From contig JAEYMI010000028.1 of NCBI GenBank assembly GCA_023461275.1, positions 151,140-215,139 of the forward strand: a DNA stretch of 64,000 bases, read 5' to 3'. The DNA is from Actinomycetes bacterium (lineage in GTDB: Bacteria; Actinomycetota; Actinomycetes; Mycobacteriales; Mycobacteriaceae). A program made the translations under genes and the position numbers. Shown here in pieces: positions 38,905 through 50,715 of the stretch. The first letter of the stretch is position 1. The number at the start of each line of letters is the position of its first letter. The notes beneath the pieces were generated by a model that worked only from the letters and a program-made list of their open reading frames with translations, ran no database searches and had not been told where the DNA came from.

Positions 38905-38941
38905 TCCTTTAACGATCCGTCCCGTGAGGCGGAGAAGGAGG
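38905..38941 (+). promoter_or_regulatory. PyrR-binding hairpin over the pyrR ribosome-binding site
   Basis: TCCTT (38905-38909) pairs with AAGGA (38935-38939), and TCCG (38916-38919) with CGGA (38930-38933), around a loop holding CCCGTGAGG. The lower stem contains the Shine-Dalgarno AAGGAGG, five bases before the pyrR ATG. The GTGAGGC-type loop resembles the known PyrR-binding loop. Mycobacterial PyrR is known to repress translation of its own operon through such an element; the same mode is inferred here. TAGAGT at 38883-38888 could be the -10 box. Confidence 0.8.
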
Positions 38942-38945
38942 TCCA

Positions 38946-39512
38946 ATGGCCGAGCGTGTGCTGCTCGACGCCGCGGACGTGGCCCGGACGATTGCTCGCG
39001 TGGCCCATCAGGTCATCGAGAAGACGGCCTTGGATTCACCCGACGCCGATCGCGTCGTGATCGTTGGAATCCCCACCCGCGGAACAACTCTGGCCAATCG
39101 TCTGGTCGAGAAGATCAACGAATTCAGTGGTGTCCGACTCGACGTCGGCTATCTCGACATCACCCTCTACCGCGACGACCTGCGCGCCAAGCCACACCGG
39201 CCGCTGGAGCGAACGCTGGTGCCACCCGGCGGTGTCGACGGTGCGATCGTCGTCCTCGTCGACGACGTCCTCTACTCCGGGCGCACGGTCCGCGCCGCAC
39301 TCGACGCATTGCGCGACCTCGGCCGGCCGGCTGCGGTCCAACTCGCGGTCCTCGTCGACCGGGGTCACCGTGAGCTGCCGTTGCGCGCCGACTACGTCGG
39401 CAAGAACATCCCCACCTCGCGCGAGGAGAACGTCGCCGTCCACCTCGTCGAACACGACGGAGTCGATGAAGTCGTGCTGACCGGCGCCTCGAACGACGGG
39501 GGCGAGCACTGA
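38946..39512 (+). CDS. pyrR: Bifunctional pyr operon regulator / uracil phosphoribosyltransferase
   Basis: 188 residues from ATG 38946, behind a very strong AAGGAGG. The PRPP loop is AIVVLVDDVLYSGRTVRAALDAL. RVVIVGIPTRGTTLANRL and LDVGYLDITLYRDDL are PyrR-typical, and LVDRGHRELPLRADYVGKNIPTS is the C-terminal signature. The protein senses UMP/UTP and binds the pyr leader RNA, here overlapping its own translation start. It heads the operon pyrR-pyrB-pyrC-orf-carA-carB-pyrF. The end touches the pyrB ATG. Confidence 0.97.
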   Translation: MAERVLLDAADVARTIARVAHQVIEKTALDSPDADRVVIVGIPTRGTTLANRLVEKINEFSGVRLDVGYLDITLYRDDLRAKPHRPLERTLVPPGGVDGAIVVLVDDVLYSGRTVRAALDALRDLGRPAAVQLAVLVDRGHRELPLRADYVGKNIPTSREENVAVHLVEHDGVDEVVLTGASNDGGEH

Positions 39513-40519
39513 TGCGTCACCTGCTTTCGGCCGCCGACCTCACCCGTGACCAGGCCACCGAACTGCTCGACGAAGCCGAGCGGTTCGAGCAGGCGCTGAC
39601 CGGCCGCGAGGTCCGAAAACTTCCGACGCTGCGGGGCCGCACGGTGATGACGGTCTTTTACGAGAATTCCACCCGCACCCGCGTCTCGTTCGAGGTCGCC
39701 GGCAAATGGATGAGCGCCGACGTCATCAACGTCAGCGCGTCGAGTTCGTCGGCGGGCAAGGGGGAGTCGCTGCGCGACACCGCCAAAACGTTGCGCGCAG
39801 CCGGCGCTGACGCGCTGATCGTCCGCCACCCGGCCTCGGGTGCCGCCCACCAGATCGCCCAGTGGACCACCGAGATCGGCCCATCCGGCGAGGTCGGCGG
39901 CCCGGCGGTGATCAATGCGGGCGACGGAACCCACGAGCATCCCACCCAGGCGCTGCTCGACGCGTTGACCCTGCGCCAACGACTCGGCTCGCTCGACGGC
40001 AGACGCATCGCGATCGTCGGCGACGTCTTGCATTCGCGGGTGGCGCGGTCCAACGCGCACCTGCTGTCGACTCTTGGTGCCGACGTGGTGCTCGTCGCGC
40101 CACCCACGCTGTTGCCGGTCGGCGTCGATGAGTGGCCGGTGTCGGTCTCGCCCGATCTCGACGCCGAACTTCCCGCCGTCGACGCGGTGATGATGCTGCG
40201 GGTTCAGGCCGAACGGATGAACGGCGGCTTCTTCCCGACATCGCGCGAGTACTCGGTTCGGTACGGGCTCAACGAACGACGCCTCGGGCTGCTCGCCGAC
40301 GACGCGGTGGTCCTGCATCCCGGCCCCATGCTGCGCGGCATGGAGATCGGCTACTCGGTTGCCGACTCGCCGCGAGCGACGATCCTCGAACAGGTCCGCA
40401 ACGGTGTCCACGTCCGCATGGCAGTGCTGTTCCGTCTGCTTGTGGGTACCGACAGCGCCGAAACCCCGCCCGCCGCACCAGGTTCGGCAACCCCGACGAG
40501 TTCAGGAGCACAGCAGTGA
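39512..40519 (+). CDS. pyrB: Aspartate carbamoyltransferase catalytic subunit
   Basis: 335 residues from ATG 39512, overlapping the pyrR stop by one base. The carbamoyl-phosphate loop is FYENSTRTRVSFEVAGKWM. SSSSAGKGESLRDTAKTL, IVRHPASGAAHQIA, and NAGDGTHEHPTQALLDALTLR (aspartate domain hinge) are present, then VLHPGPMLRGMEI. It makes carbamoyl-aspartate. There is no pyrI, as usual for this group. A Pro/Ala/Ser-rich tail of about 20 residues extends past the normal end. Confidence 0.97.
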   Translation: MRHLLSAADLTRDQATELLDEAERFEQALTGREVRKLPTLRGRTVMTVFYENSTRTRVSFEVAGKWMSADVINVSASSSSAGKGESLRDTAKTLRAAGADALIVRHPASGAAHQIAQWTTEIGPSGEVGGPAVINAGDGTHEHPTQALLDALTLRQRLGSLDGRRIAIVGDVLHSRVARSNAHLLSTLGADVVLVAPPTLLPVGVDEWPVSVSPDLDAELPAVDAVMMLRVQAERMNGGFFPTSREYSVRYGLNERRLGLLADDAVVLHPGPMLRGMEIGYSVADSPRATILEQVRNGVHVRMAVLFRLLVGTDSAETPPAAPGSATPTSSGAQQ

Positions 40520-41826
40520 CCGCGCCCGCCACCGGCTCGCTTTTCATCGCCGACGTCCGGCCGTACGGCGACGGCGATCCTGTCGACGTGCTGATCGTCG
40601 ATGGCGAGATCACCGAGATCGGTGCCGGACTGACCGCACCGTCCGACGCCGAGCGGATCGATGGTGACGGTGCGGTGCTGCTGCCCGGTTTCGTCGATCT
40701 GCACACTCACCTGCGTGAACCCGGCCGCGAGGATACCGAGACCATCCGAAGCGGTTCTGCTGCAGCGGCTCTCGGTGGCTACACCGCGGTGTTCGCGATG
40801 GCCAACACCAATCCGCCCGCCGACAACTCGACCGTCACCGACAACGTGTGGCGCGCCGGGCGAGAGGTCGGTCTGGTCGACGTCTATCCAGTCGGCGCGG
40901 TCACCGTCGGGCTGGCCGGCAAACAGCTTGCCGAAATGGGCATGATGGCCGCCGGCGCGGCACGGGTGCGGATGTTCAGCGACGACGGCAAATGCGTCGA
41001 CGATCCGCTGCTCATGCGTCGCGCGCTGGAATACGCCAAGGGGCTCGACGTCCTGATCGCCCAGCACGCCGAAGAGCCACGACTGACCGTCGGGGCGGTC
41101 GCCCACGAGGGAGCCACCGCCTCACGACTCGGCCTGACCGGATGGCCACGTGCGGCGGAGGAATCGATCGTCATCCGCGACGCACTGCTCGCTCGCGACG
41201 CCGGCACGCGCGTACACATCTGCCACGCATCCACCGAGGGCACCGTCGAACTGCTGCGCTGGGCACGTGAACAGGGCATCAACATCAGCGCCGAGGTCAC
41301 CCCGCACCATCTCTTGCTCGACGACACCCGCCTGGAGACCTACGACGCGGTCAACAAGGTGAACCCGCCGCTGCGCGAGCACCGCGACAACATCGCCCTT
41401 CGGCAAGCATTGGCCGACGGCGTGATCGATTGTGTGGCAACAGATCACGCACCGCACGCAGCTCAGGAGAAGGTGTGTGAGTTCGCGCAGGCGCGCCCGG
41501 GAATGCTCGGCTTGGAAACCGCGCTGCCGATCGTCGTGGAGACCATGGTCAACTCCGGCCTGCTCGACTGGCGCGGCGTGGCCAGGGTGATGAGTGAGCG
41601 TCCGGCGCAGATCGTCGGCCTGACCGATCAGGGCCGGCCCATCGCGGTCGGTGAACCGGCCAACCTCACGCTCGTCGACCCGGATACCTCGTGGGTCGTC
41701 AAGCCGAAGGAACTGGCCAGCCTGTCGGCCAACACTCCGTACGAGGCGATGACCATGCCGGCCACCGTCGTCGCCACTGTGCTGCGCGGCACGGTGACCG
41801 CACGCGATGGGTCGGTGACCCGTTGA
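40516..41826 (+). CDS. pyrC: Dihydroorotase
   Basis: 436 residues from GTG 40516, overlapping the pyrB stop. It is a class I (amidohydrolase) dihydroorotase. The metal motif is GFVDLHTHLREPGREDTET. The bridging-region Lys/Asp equivalent (MFSDDGKCVDDP) is present, as are HAEEP, THVHICHASTEGTVELLR-like CHAS, and the catalytic Asp in VATDHAPHAAQEK. It cyclises carbamoyl-aspartate. The stop overlaps the next start (TTGA). Confidence 0.97.
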   Translation: MTAPATGSLFIADVRPYGDGDPVDVLIVDGEITEIGAGLTAPSDAERIDGDGAVLLPGFVDLHTHLREPGREDTETIRSGSAAAALGGYTAVFAMANTNPPADNSTVTDNVWRAGREVGLVDVYPVGAVTVGLAGKQLAEMGMMAAGAARVRMFSDDGKCVDDPLLMRRALEYAKGLDVLIAQHAEEPRLTVGAVAHEGATASRLGLTGWPRAAEESIVIRDALLARDAGTRVHICHASTEGTVELLRWAREQGINISAEVTPHHLLLDDTRLETYDAVNKVNPPLREHRDNIALRQALADGVIDCVATDHAPHAAQEKVCEFAQARPGMLGLETALPIVVETMVNSGLLDWRGVARVMSERPAQIVGLTDQGRPIAVGEPANLTLVDPDTSWVVKPKELASLSANTPYEAMTMPATVVATVLRGTVTARDGSVTR

Positions 41827-42359
41827 GTTCGGCTGCCTACGACATCTTGATCGTCATGATCGTGGCACTGGCCTGGCTCGGATTGGTGCTGCTGGTGCTG
41901 CGCGGGTGGCGCAACCGGGGTCGGCGCCAGACCGAGGTGGTCGGTGAATTGCCGGTCGTCCCCGACGATCCGGGGCCAGAGATTCTCGGACCCGACACCG
42001 GCCTCTACGTCGGCAGCACGTTGGCGCCGAGCTGGCAGGACCGTATCGCGGTGGGGGACTTCGGGGATCGCGCGAGCGCGTCGGTCACCGGGCATCCAGC
42101 CGGGATTCTCATCGAACGGGCGGGCGCCTCGGAGATCTGGATAGCGCGCACCGCGATCACCGCGGTACGTACCGAACGCGGTCTGGCCGGCAAGGTGATG
42201 ACCGCCGACGGGCTGCTGGTGATCCGATGGACACTGCCCAACGGCACCGAGGTTGATTCGGGCATCCGTGCTGACGACAAGACCATCTATCCGGCGTGGA
42301 TCGCCGAGTTCGCACCCGTGGACACCGATACCGCCATCGAACAGGGGAAAGATCAATGA
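41823..42359 (+). CDS. Single-pass membrane protein within the pyr operon
   Basis: 178 residues from TTG 41823, overlapping the pyrC stop. One N-terminal membrane helix (ILIVMIVALAWLGLVLLVL) is followed by a basic loop and a soluble domain of about 140 residues (LYVGSTLAPSWQDRIAVGDFGDRASASVTGHPAGILIERAG...). I know no function. A similar small membrane protein (Rv1382) sits between pyrC and carA in M. tuberculosis, so the linkage is conserved. It may localise or regulate pathway enzymes, but that is speculation. The stop overlaps the carA ATG. Confidence 0.8.
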   Translation: MSSAAYDILIVMIVALAWLGLVLLVLRGWRNRGRRQTEVVGELPVVPDDPGPEILGPDTGLYVGSTLAPSWQDRIAVGDFGDRASASVTGHPAGILIERAGASEIWIARTAITAVRTERGLAGKVMTADGLLVIRWTLPNGTEVDSGIRADDKTIYPAWIAEFAPVDTDTAIEQGKDQ

Positions 42360-43521
42360 GCACAGCGGTACTGGTGCTGGAAGACGGACAGGTCTTCACC
42401 GGGCAGGCGTGGGGCGCCACCGGGCAGACGTTGGGGGAGGCGGTGTTCTGCACCGCCATGACCGGATATCAGGAGACGCTGACCGATCCGAGTTACCACC
42501 GGCAGATCGTCGTCGCGACCGCACCGCAGATCGGCAACACCGGCTGGAACACCGAAGACGGTGAGAGCACCGGCAGCGCCGGGAGCGAGGACGACATCGG
42601 CGACTCCGGCAAGATCTGGGTCGCGGGCTACGCGGTCCGCAACCCCACCAAACGCGTATCGAGTTGGCGGGCAACCACATCGCTGGAAGACGAGCTGGTC
42701 CGCCAGGGCGTGGTCGGCATCGCGGGACTCGACACCCGCACCGTCGTGCGGACGTTGCGCGACCACGGGTCCATGCGCGCCGGCATCTTCTCCGGCGACG
42801 CCCTGTCCGACACCGACGAACTCGTGAGCCGGGTCCGATCGCAGCCGAGCATGGCCGGCGCCGACCTGGCCGGCGAGGTCAGCACCTCGACCGGCTACCT
42901 CGTGACCCCGGACTCCGACGCCCGATTCACTGTCGTCGCACTGGATCTGGGTATCAAGACCAACACGCCGCGGATGTTCGCCGAACGCGGCGTGCGGGTC
43001 CACGTCTTGCCTGCCAACGCCGGAATCGACGCGATCACCGAACTCTCGCCCGATGGGGTGTTCCTGTCGAACGGCCCCGGCGACCCGGCCACCGCGGATG
43101 CGACCGTCGAGGTCACCCGCGAGGTCCTCGGCACCGGAATCCCGTTGTTCGGCATCTGTTTCGGCAACCAGATTCTCGGTCGCGCACTCGGCCGGTCGAC
43201 CTACAAGATGAAGTTCGGTCACCGAGGCATCAACATCCCGGTGATCGACACCACCGGCAAGGTGTCGATCACCGCGCAAAACCACGGATTCGCGCTCGAA
43301 GGGGAAGCCGGCGAAGAATTCGACTCCGACTTCGGCCGGGCCCGCGTGAGCCACGTCTGCGCCAACGACGGAAGTGTCGAAGGCGTCGAATTGCTCTCGG
43401 GCCGAGCGTTTTCCGTTCAGTACCACCCGGAGGCGGCGGCCGGACCGCACGACGCCGCCTACCTATTCGATAAGTTCGTCGACCTCCTCGAGGCCGACCG
43501 CGCTCAAGGAACGAGGGCCTG

Positions 43522-43522
<1 letters not shown>
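42356..43522 (+). CDS. carA: Carbamoyl-phosphate synthase small (glutaminase) chain
   Basis: 388 residues from ATG 42356. The N-terminal domain has LVLEDGQVFTGQAWGATG and FCTAMTGYQETLTDPSY. The class I amidotransferase domain has the nucleophile in PLFGICFGNQILGRALG and the catalytic His/Glu in VQYHPEAAAGP. It supplies ammonia to CarB. A small acidic, Gly/Ser-rich insertion (SAGSEDDIGDSGK, about residues 65-80) sits in the N-terminal domain. The overlap with both neighbours keeps the operon chain unbroken. Confidence 0.96.
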
Positions 43523-46853
<3,331 letters not shown>

Positions 46854-46857
<4 letters not shown>

Positions 46858-47696
46858 CAGAGAGTTTTTCGGAGACGCGGGGTTTCGCGCCTCGTTACCG
46901 GGCCGCCGTGCAGACGCGCGGCCGGTTGTGCGCCGGCATCGATCCGCATCCGGAACTCCTCACCGCATGGGGCCTGACCGTTGATGCCGACGGTCTGCGT
47001 CGATTCGCCGACATCTGTGTCTCAGCGTTCGCCGACGCCGCCGCGGTGATCAAACCTCAGGTGGCGTTCTTCGAACCCTTCGGCAGCGCAGGCATTTCGG
47101 TGCTCGAGTTGGTCATCACCGAGTGCCAAGCGGCCGGGGCGTTGGTTCTCGCCGACGCCAAGCGTGGCGATATCGGATCCACCATGGCCGCCTATGCGCG
47201 CGCCTGGCTCGACGATGCCTCGCCGCTATGCGCCGATGCGGTCACCGCATCCCCGTACCTGGGGTTCGGGTCGTTGGCGCCGGCCGTGGAGACCGCGCGC
47301 ACGACGGGTCGCTGTGTGTTCGCCCTCGCCCGGACGTCGAATCCCGAGGGTGGAGGAGTGCAACTCGCCGACGCCGGAGGGCGAACGGTGGGACAGCTCA
47401 TCGTCGATGAAGCTGCAGCCGAGAATGCCGACGGCTCAGCGACTCTGGGACTGGTCGTGGGCGCGACCCGCGCGCACGGTCTGGACCTGTCGAACCTGAA
47501 CGGGCCGATCTTGGCTCCCGGTCTCGGTGCGCAAGGCGCGACGGCATCTGACCTTCCGGACGTGTTCGACGGCGCGGACCCCGCCTGGGTGCTACCCGCC
47601 AGTTCGCGCGGCGTCCTGCGTGCCGGACCCGACGTCGCGAACCTGCGGGATGCCTTCGCAGCAGCACGTGACGAGGTCGAGGCCGCGCTCAGTTAG
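46854..47696 (+). CDS. pyrF: Orotidine 5'-phosphate decarboxylase
   Basis: 280 residues from GTG 46854, overlapping the carB stop. It is the actinobacterial type 2 form: RLCAGIDPHPELLTAWGL at the start, IKPQVAFFEPFGSAGI, the active-site strand LVLADAKRGDIGSTMAAYA with the Lys-Asp pair, and ILAPGLGAQGATASDLP for phosphate binding. It forms UMP and closes the operon. The last eight bases overlap the convergent lipoprotein gene. Confidence 0.96.
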
Positions 47697-48252
47697 GCGC
47701 ACCCGTTGTCGCTTCGTCAGATATCTCCATCAGCATGTCGGGATTATCTGCAGGTGTCGCTTCGAACCGCGTGTTTTGCGTCGCACCGTGCTCTCCGACA
47801 ATCCTTAATAGCTCCCCTCCTGGGCTCCAAGGAACGGCTTGGACCGGTGTCGGGCCATGGAGAAAGATGTAGTAGCCCGATCCGAGTTCGTGATTGAAGG
47901 GGTCAGGGGCTTCGCCTGTCGCCCAACACATTCCCGGTGCCTGCGCGACCTCGTTCAGATACTCGTCCGTCATCCCGTCGCTCTCTTGGATCACGCGATC
48001 CCACCCCGCGTTGTTCCACCCGGCGTCCGCTGTCAGCCTCCCCAGTGTGGTTGTGTATCCCGGCGTCGTAGAAGCCTTGAATGCAAGTTCGTGAAATCTG
48101 TCCGAACTGCCGAGCGGTTCTGGTGACTTTGACGGATCAAACGTGGTCGGGCACTCCTTGTGCGGACTTCCCGCCGTCGTGATCGCGCATGCTGACACAA
48201 CTGACGTCATCACGAGCGAAAAGAGGACCATCACACACTGTCGTAATGACAT
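47689..48252 (-). CDS. Putative lipoprotein, third gene of the type VII-type cassette
   Basis: 187 residues from ATG 48252, with GGAG shortly before it. The signal MSLRQCVMVLFSLVMTSVVSAC gives a lipobox VSAC with Cys at residue 22, so it should be anchored on the outer face of the membrane. The mature domain is acidic, Pro- and Trp-containing (AGWNNAGWDRVIQESDGMTDEYL, GSGYYIFLHGPTPVQAVPW). I do not recognise the family. It starts 19 bases after the putative toxin and would fit an extracytoplasmic immunity or chaperone role; that is inference from order. Base composition is visibly less GC-rich than in flanking operons. Confidence 0.7.
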   Translation of the reverse strand: MSLRQCVMVLFSLVMTSVVSACAITTAGSPHKECPTTFDPSKSPEPLGSSDRFHELAFKASTTPGYTTTLGRLTADAGWNNAGWDRVIQESDGMTDEYLNEVAQAPGMCWATGEAPDPFNHELGSGYYIFLHGPTPVQAVPWSPGGELLRIVGEHGATQNTRFEATPADNPDMLMEISDEATTGAPN

Positions 48253-48271
48253 CTGTTCTCCGATTCGTAGG

Positions 48272-49456
48272 TCAGTGGGAGGGAAGCGGAATGCCAACGG
48301 TTCCGGGCTGCCCGGACTTTTTGTTCGCTACGTGATTGCTCCAGTCGATTGCATTGTCGGGCCCGATGACGACTGTCGATCCCTTCTTGACCTCGGCTGC
48401 GACCAGATCGGCGAGTTCCTCGGCGGATGCTTTCGGGTGCTGCATTGCCACTCGACGCCCAACTTCGTTGTTGTACAAGTCCATCGCCTCGCGGTTCGCG
48501 GGGTTTCCGCCGAGCCCTTCGTGAGCTGTGGTGTATGCCTTCGTCCAATCTTCGCCGAACTCCTTGGTCATGAGTGCGTTCCAATACGCATGACGGAAGG
48601 CGTCACCGTGGCCGTCGTTGGTGGTGCCCGAGTATCGCTGTTCGGCAGTGTTGGTTGCTCTCTCCATCGCCGAATACCAGTTCCAGACACCGACGGGGCC
48701 CTTCTGGGCCAGCACCTCGCTGACCACGACGACTTCTTCAGGCGTCATCAATCGTGGGTTGAATCCCGGGTAGACCGCGCGGATAGCGCGCAAAGTGGTG
48801 CCGTCGGGCCACAGTGACGCCTGCCCGTGGGACTTGTTGGCCTGGTACCGATTCAGGATTTCTTTCAGACGGGGGTCGGCGGGGCGTGGAACCGCACCCT
48901 TCTTCACGGCGTCGGTGAGACGCTCGAGGGTCGAGCGGGTCTTCTCGCCACCTCCCTGATCTAGAGACTGGACGTTCGCGAGGATGCCACGGATGCGGGC
49001 GGTGAACTCTCGCTCGGCAGCCAGCTTCAAGGGGAGTTTGACGGCGGCCTTGATGCCCCATTCGTCGGCCCACTCCGCATTGGACCGACGCGAGTAGACG
49101 CCACCGTCGTCCCGGACGCTCAGTTCGTACTCCGACGCGTCGACGTCCATGAGAGCGTTCTTGAGGCTGCTGATCTCGCCTTCGATTTGCCTGATCGTTT
49201 CGCCGGCTGCGTCGGCCAAGGCGTTGATGACCGCCACCGACCGCAACAGATCGCCGTTGTGCATGAAGGACAGATTCCGGGCGGCTTGTCCGCCCGCGGC
49301 GTCCCAGAACGGACCCGATACGTCGTAGTCCCTTGCGCTGGATTCCGCCGCCGCCTTTACCGAACCGCTCTTTCGGTGCATCGCAGAAATCACGCTTCGC
49401 GCCGAATCGAACTTCCACGACACAACGGAGGCCACTCCGTAGGAGACCTCACCCAT
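48272..49456 (-). CDS. Putative type VII-secreted effector/toxin
   Basis: 394 residues from ATG 49456, overlapping the upstream gene by eight bases. There is no signal peptide. Residues 1-100 are helical and ESX-like with a WxxxGG turn (FWDAAGG, 50-56). A linker follows (about 110-235). The C-terminal domain carries GHGDAFRHAYW (282-292), AHE (311-313) and MDLYNNEVGRRVA (325-337). That His/Asp/Glu-rich pattern resembles the DUF6973 family as I remember it, seen at the ends of polymorphic-toxin-like proteins; it could bind metal. The activity is unknown. The EspC-like gene precedes it and a lipoprotein follows, so a secreted toxin with partners is the best reading. Confidence 0.72.
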   Translation of the reverse strand: MGEVSYGVASVVSWKFDSARSVISAMHRKSGSVKAAAESSARDYDVSGPFWDAAGGQAARNLSFMHNGDLLRSVAVINALADAAGETIRQIEGEISSLKNALMDVDASEYELSVRDDGGVYSRRSNAEWADEWGIKAAVKLPLKLAAEREFTARIRGILANVQSLDQGGGEKTRSTLERLTDAVKKGAVPRPADPRLKEILNRYQANKSHGQASLWPDGTTLRAIRAVYPGFNPRLMTPEEVVVVSEVLAQKGPVGVWNWYSAMERATNTAEQRYSGTTNDGHGDAFRHAYWNALMTKEFGEDWTKAYTTAHEGLGGNPANREAMDLYNNEVGRRVAMQHPKASAEELADLVAAEVKKGSTVVIGPDNAIDWSNHVANKKSGQPGTVGIPLPSH

Positions 49457-49775
49457 GGCCGTTACCCGCGGGTGGGATGTACATCTGCACAGGTTCCTTG
49501 GCTCGTCGCAGCTCGTCGGCAGCCTGTTGGTCTGCGGCAATGTAGTCGTGCGCGGCGCGGTCGGCGAGATCGGCAAAGTGATTCAACCGGTTGACGTGGT
49601 ACTGCAGAACGTCGTTCAGTGCCCTACAACCGTCGCGGAGATTCCTGGTGACTTCGCAATCGGCCCCGTGCTGCGCGTCCGTGCCGCCGGAAAGCGGTTT
49701 GGCCTGACCGATCGTCGCGGCGTGGCCGCGCGTCGACTTGGCCAAACCGAACACGCGTGGTGGATCTATGAACAT
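49449..49775 (-). CDS. EspC-like small type VII secretion substrate
   Basis: 108 residues from ATG 49775, with a GGGGG ribosome-binding stretch before it. It is mostly helical and of WXG100/EspC size: DAQHGADCEVTRNLRDGCRALNDVL..., then ADRAAHDYIAADQQAADELRR. Tyr78-x-x-x-Asp82 (YIAAD) matches the YxxxD/E secretion signal of type VII substrates near the end of the second helix. There is no signal peptide and no WxG turn, as in EspC-type proteins. It probably pairs with, or escorts, the downstream putative toxin, whose start lies within its last codons. A longer frame to 49961 lacks a suitable start context. Confidence 0.7.
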   Translation of the reverse strand: MFIDPPRVFGLAKSTRGHAATIGQAKPLSGGTDAQHGADCEVTRNLRDGCRALNDVLQYHVNRLNHFADLADRAAHDYIAADQQAADELRRAKEPVQMYIPPAGNGHG

Positions 49776-50363
49776 CAAGCCCCCAGATTTCGTTTCGTTT
49801 CGGGAAATCCCACAACCCTTTGGACGCCGGCGCGACGTCCACGGTTCCGCCCCTGGGGCGAATTGTGGTGCATGCGGGGCTTCGCGACCCAATTCCGAAG
49901 CACTCATTGACGTCGCTCTATGCCGCGACACGCGCGAACCGACCTGAGAAATCTCTGTCACCAGCGATAATCACTCGCGTCACACGCGTACCGCGAGGCC
50001 CTGTGGAGGAGTCTGTGGGGTCTCGGTGGACAAGCTGGGGACAACTTTTCCGCCCGACGCTCTGACCTGCAGATTCGCCAGATTCGCCGCTGTGAGCGTT
50101 GACGGCCACCAAACGGCCCGGTTGGGTGCGAGCAGGCGTTTTGTCGCGAGCCCTACATCACCGGGATTCAGGCAAAACACGGGGGTGGCGCTCGCAAATG
50201 CCTGCTCACGTGGGTACGGTCGCAGTCGCCGCATGATTCGCCGACAGGCCCGGTCACCGAAAGAAGCTGGTGACTAACCGACCGCGAGGCGGCCCAACGG
50301 CACCAGGCGTCGTTCCGACTCTTGGTGACGATCCAAATGAACATACGAAAGACGGAGGAACCC
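49776..50363. other. Long intergenic region between the cassette and mihF
   Basis: 588 bases with no convincing gene on either strand. It holds the promoters of the minus-strand cassette and of mihF, an imperfect long inverted repeat (50127-50209), and a perfect 6-bp inverted repeat GTCACC/GGTGAC (50252-50257 and 50269-50274). The part nearest the cassette is less GC-rich than the backbone. Confidence 0.6.
50127..50209. repeat. Imperfect long inverted repeat
   Basis: The left arm at 50127-50151 (TGCGAGCAGGCGTTTTG then TCGCGAGC) is mirrored by the right arm at 50188-50209 (GCGCTCGCAAATGCCTGCTCAC in reverse complement). The shared core is GAGCAGGC-TTTG-CGAGC with a few gaps. About 36 bases separate the arms. 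It resembles a dispersed intergenic palindrome more than a terminator, since no gene ends nearby. Confidence 0.55.
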
Positions 50364-50678
50364 GTGGCCCTTCCCCAGTTGACAGACGAGCAGCGCGCTG
50401 CTGCGTTGGAGAAGGCAGCTGCCGCTCGGCGGGCTCGCGCCGAGCTCAAGGAGCGCCTCAAGCGCGGCGGCACCGACCTGCAACAGGTCCTGAAGGACGC
50501 CGAGAATGACGAAATTCTCGGCAAGATGAAGGTCTCGGCTCTGCTCGAAGCCCTGCCGAAGGTTGGCAAGGTCAAGGCACAGGAGATCATGACCGAGCTG
50601 GAAATCGCTCCCACCCGCCGTCTGCGCGGACTGGGTGATCGTCAGCGCAAGGCGCTGCTCGAGAAGTTCAGCTCCTGA
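50364..50678 (+). CDS. mihF: Integration host factor, actinobacterial type (mIHF)
   Basis: 104 residues from GTG 50364, with GGAGGA at 50354-50359. The sequence is almost that of mycobacterial mIHF: ALPQLTDEQRAAALEKAAAARRARAELK, a helix-two-turn-helix region LGKMKVSALLEALPKVGKVKAQEIM, and RRLRGLGDRQRKALLEKF. It is a nucleoid-associated DNA-bending protein, essential in mycobacteria. The frame extends upstream to 50322, but the conserved start and ribosome-binding site fix 50364. It is followed closely by gmk. Confidence 0.96.
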   Translation: MALPQLTDEQRAAALEKAAAARRARAELKERLKRGGTDLQQVLKDAENDEILGKMKVSALLEALPKVGKVKAQEIMTELEIAPTRRLRGLGDRQRKALLEKFSS

Positions 50679-50715
50679 ACAACGCACACAGCACGATGGA
50701 TTTCCAGGTCGGGCG

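Noticed and set aside
42560..42612. Acidic insertion in carA as a foreign segment
   Set aside because: It is short, in frame and in a surface loop region; easily explained by normal divergence.
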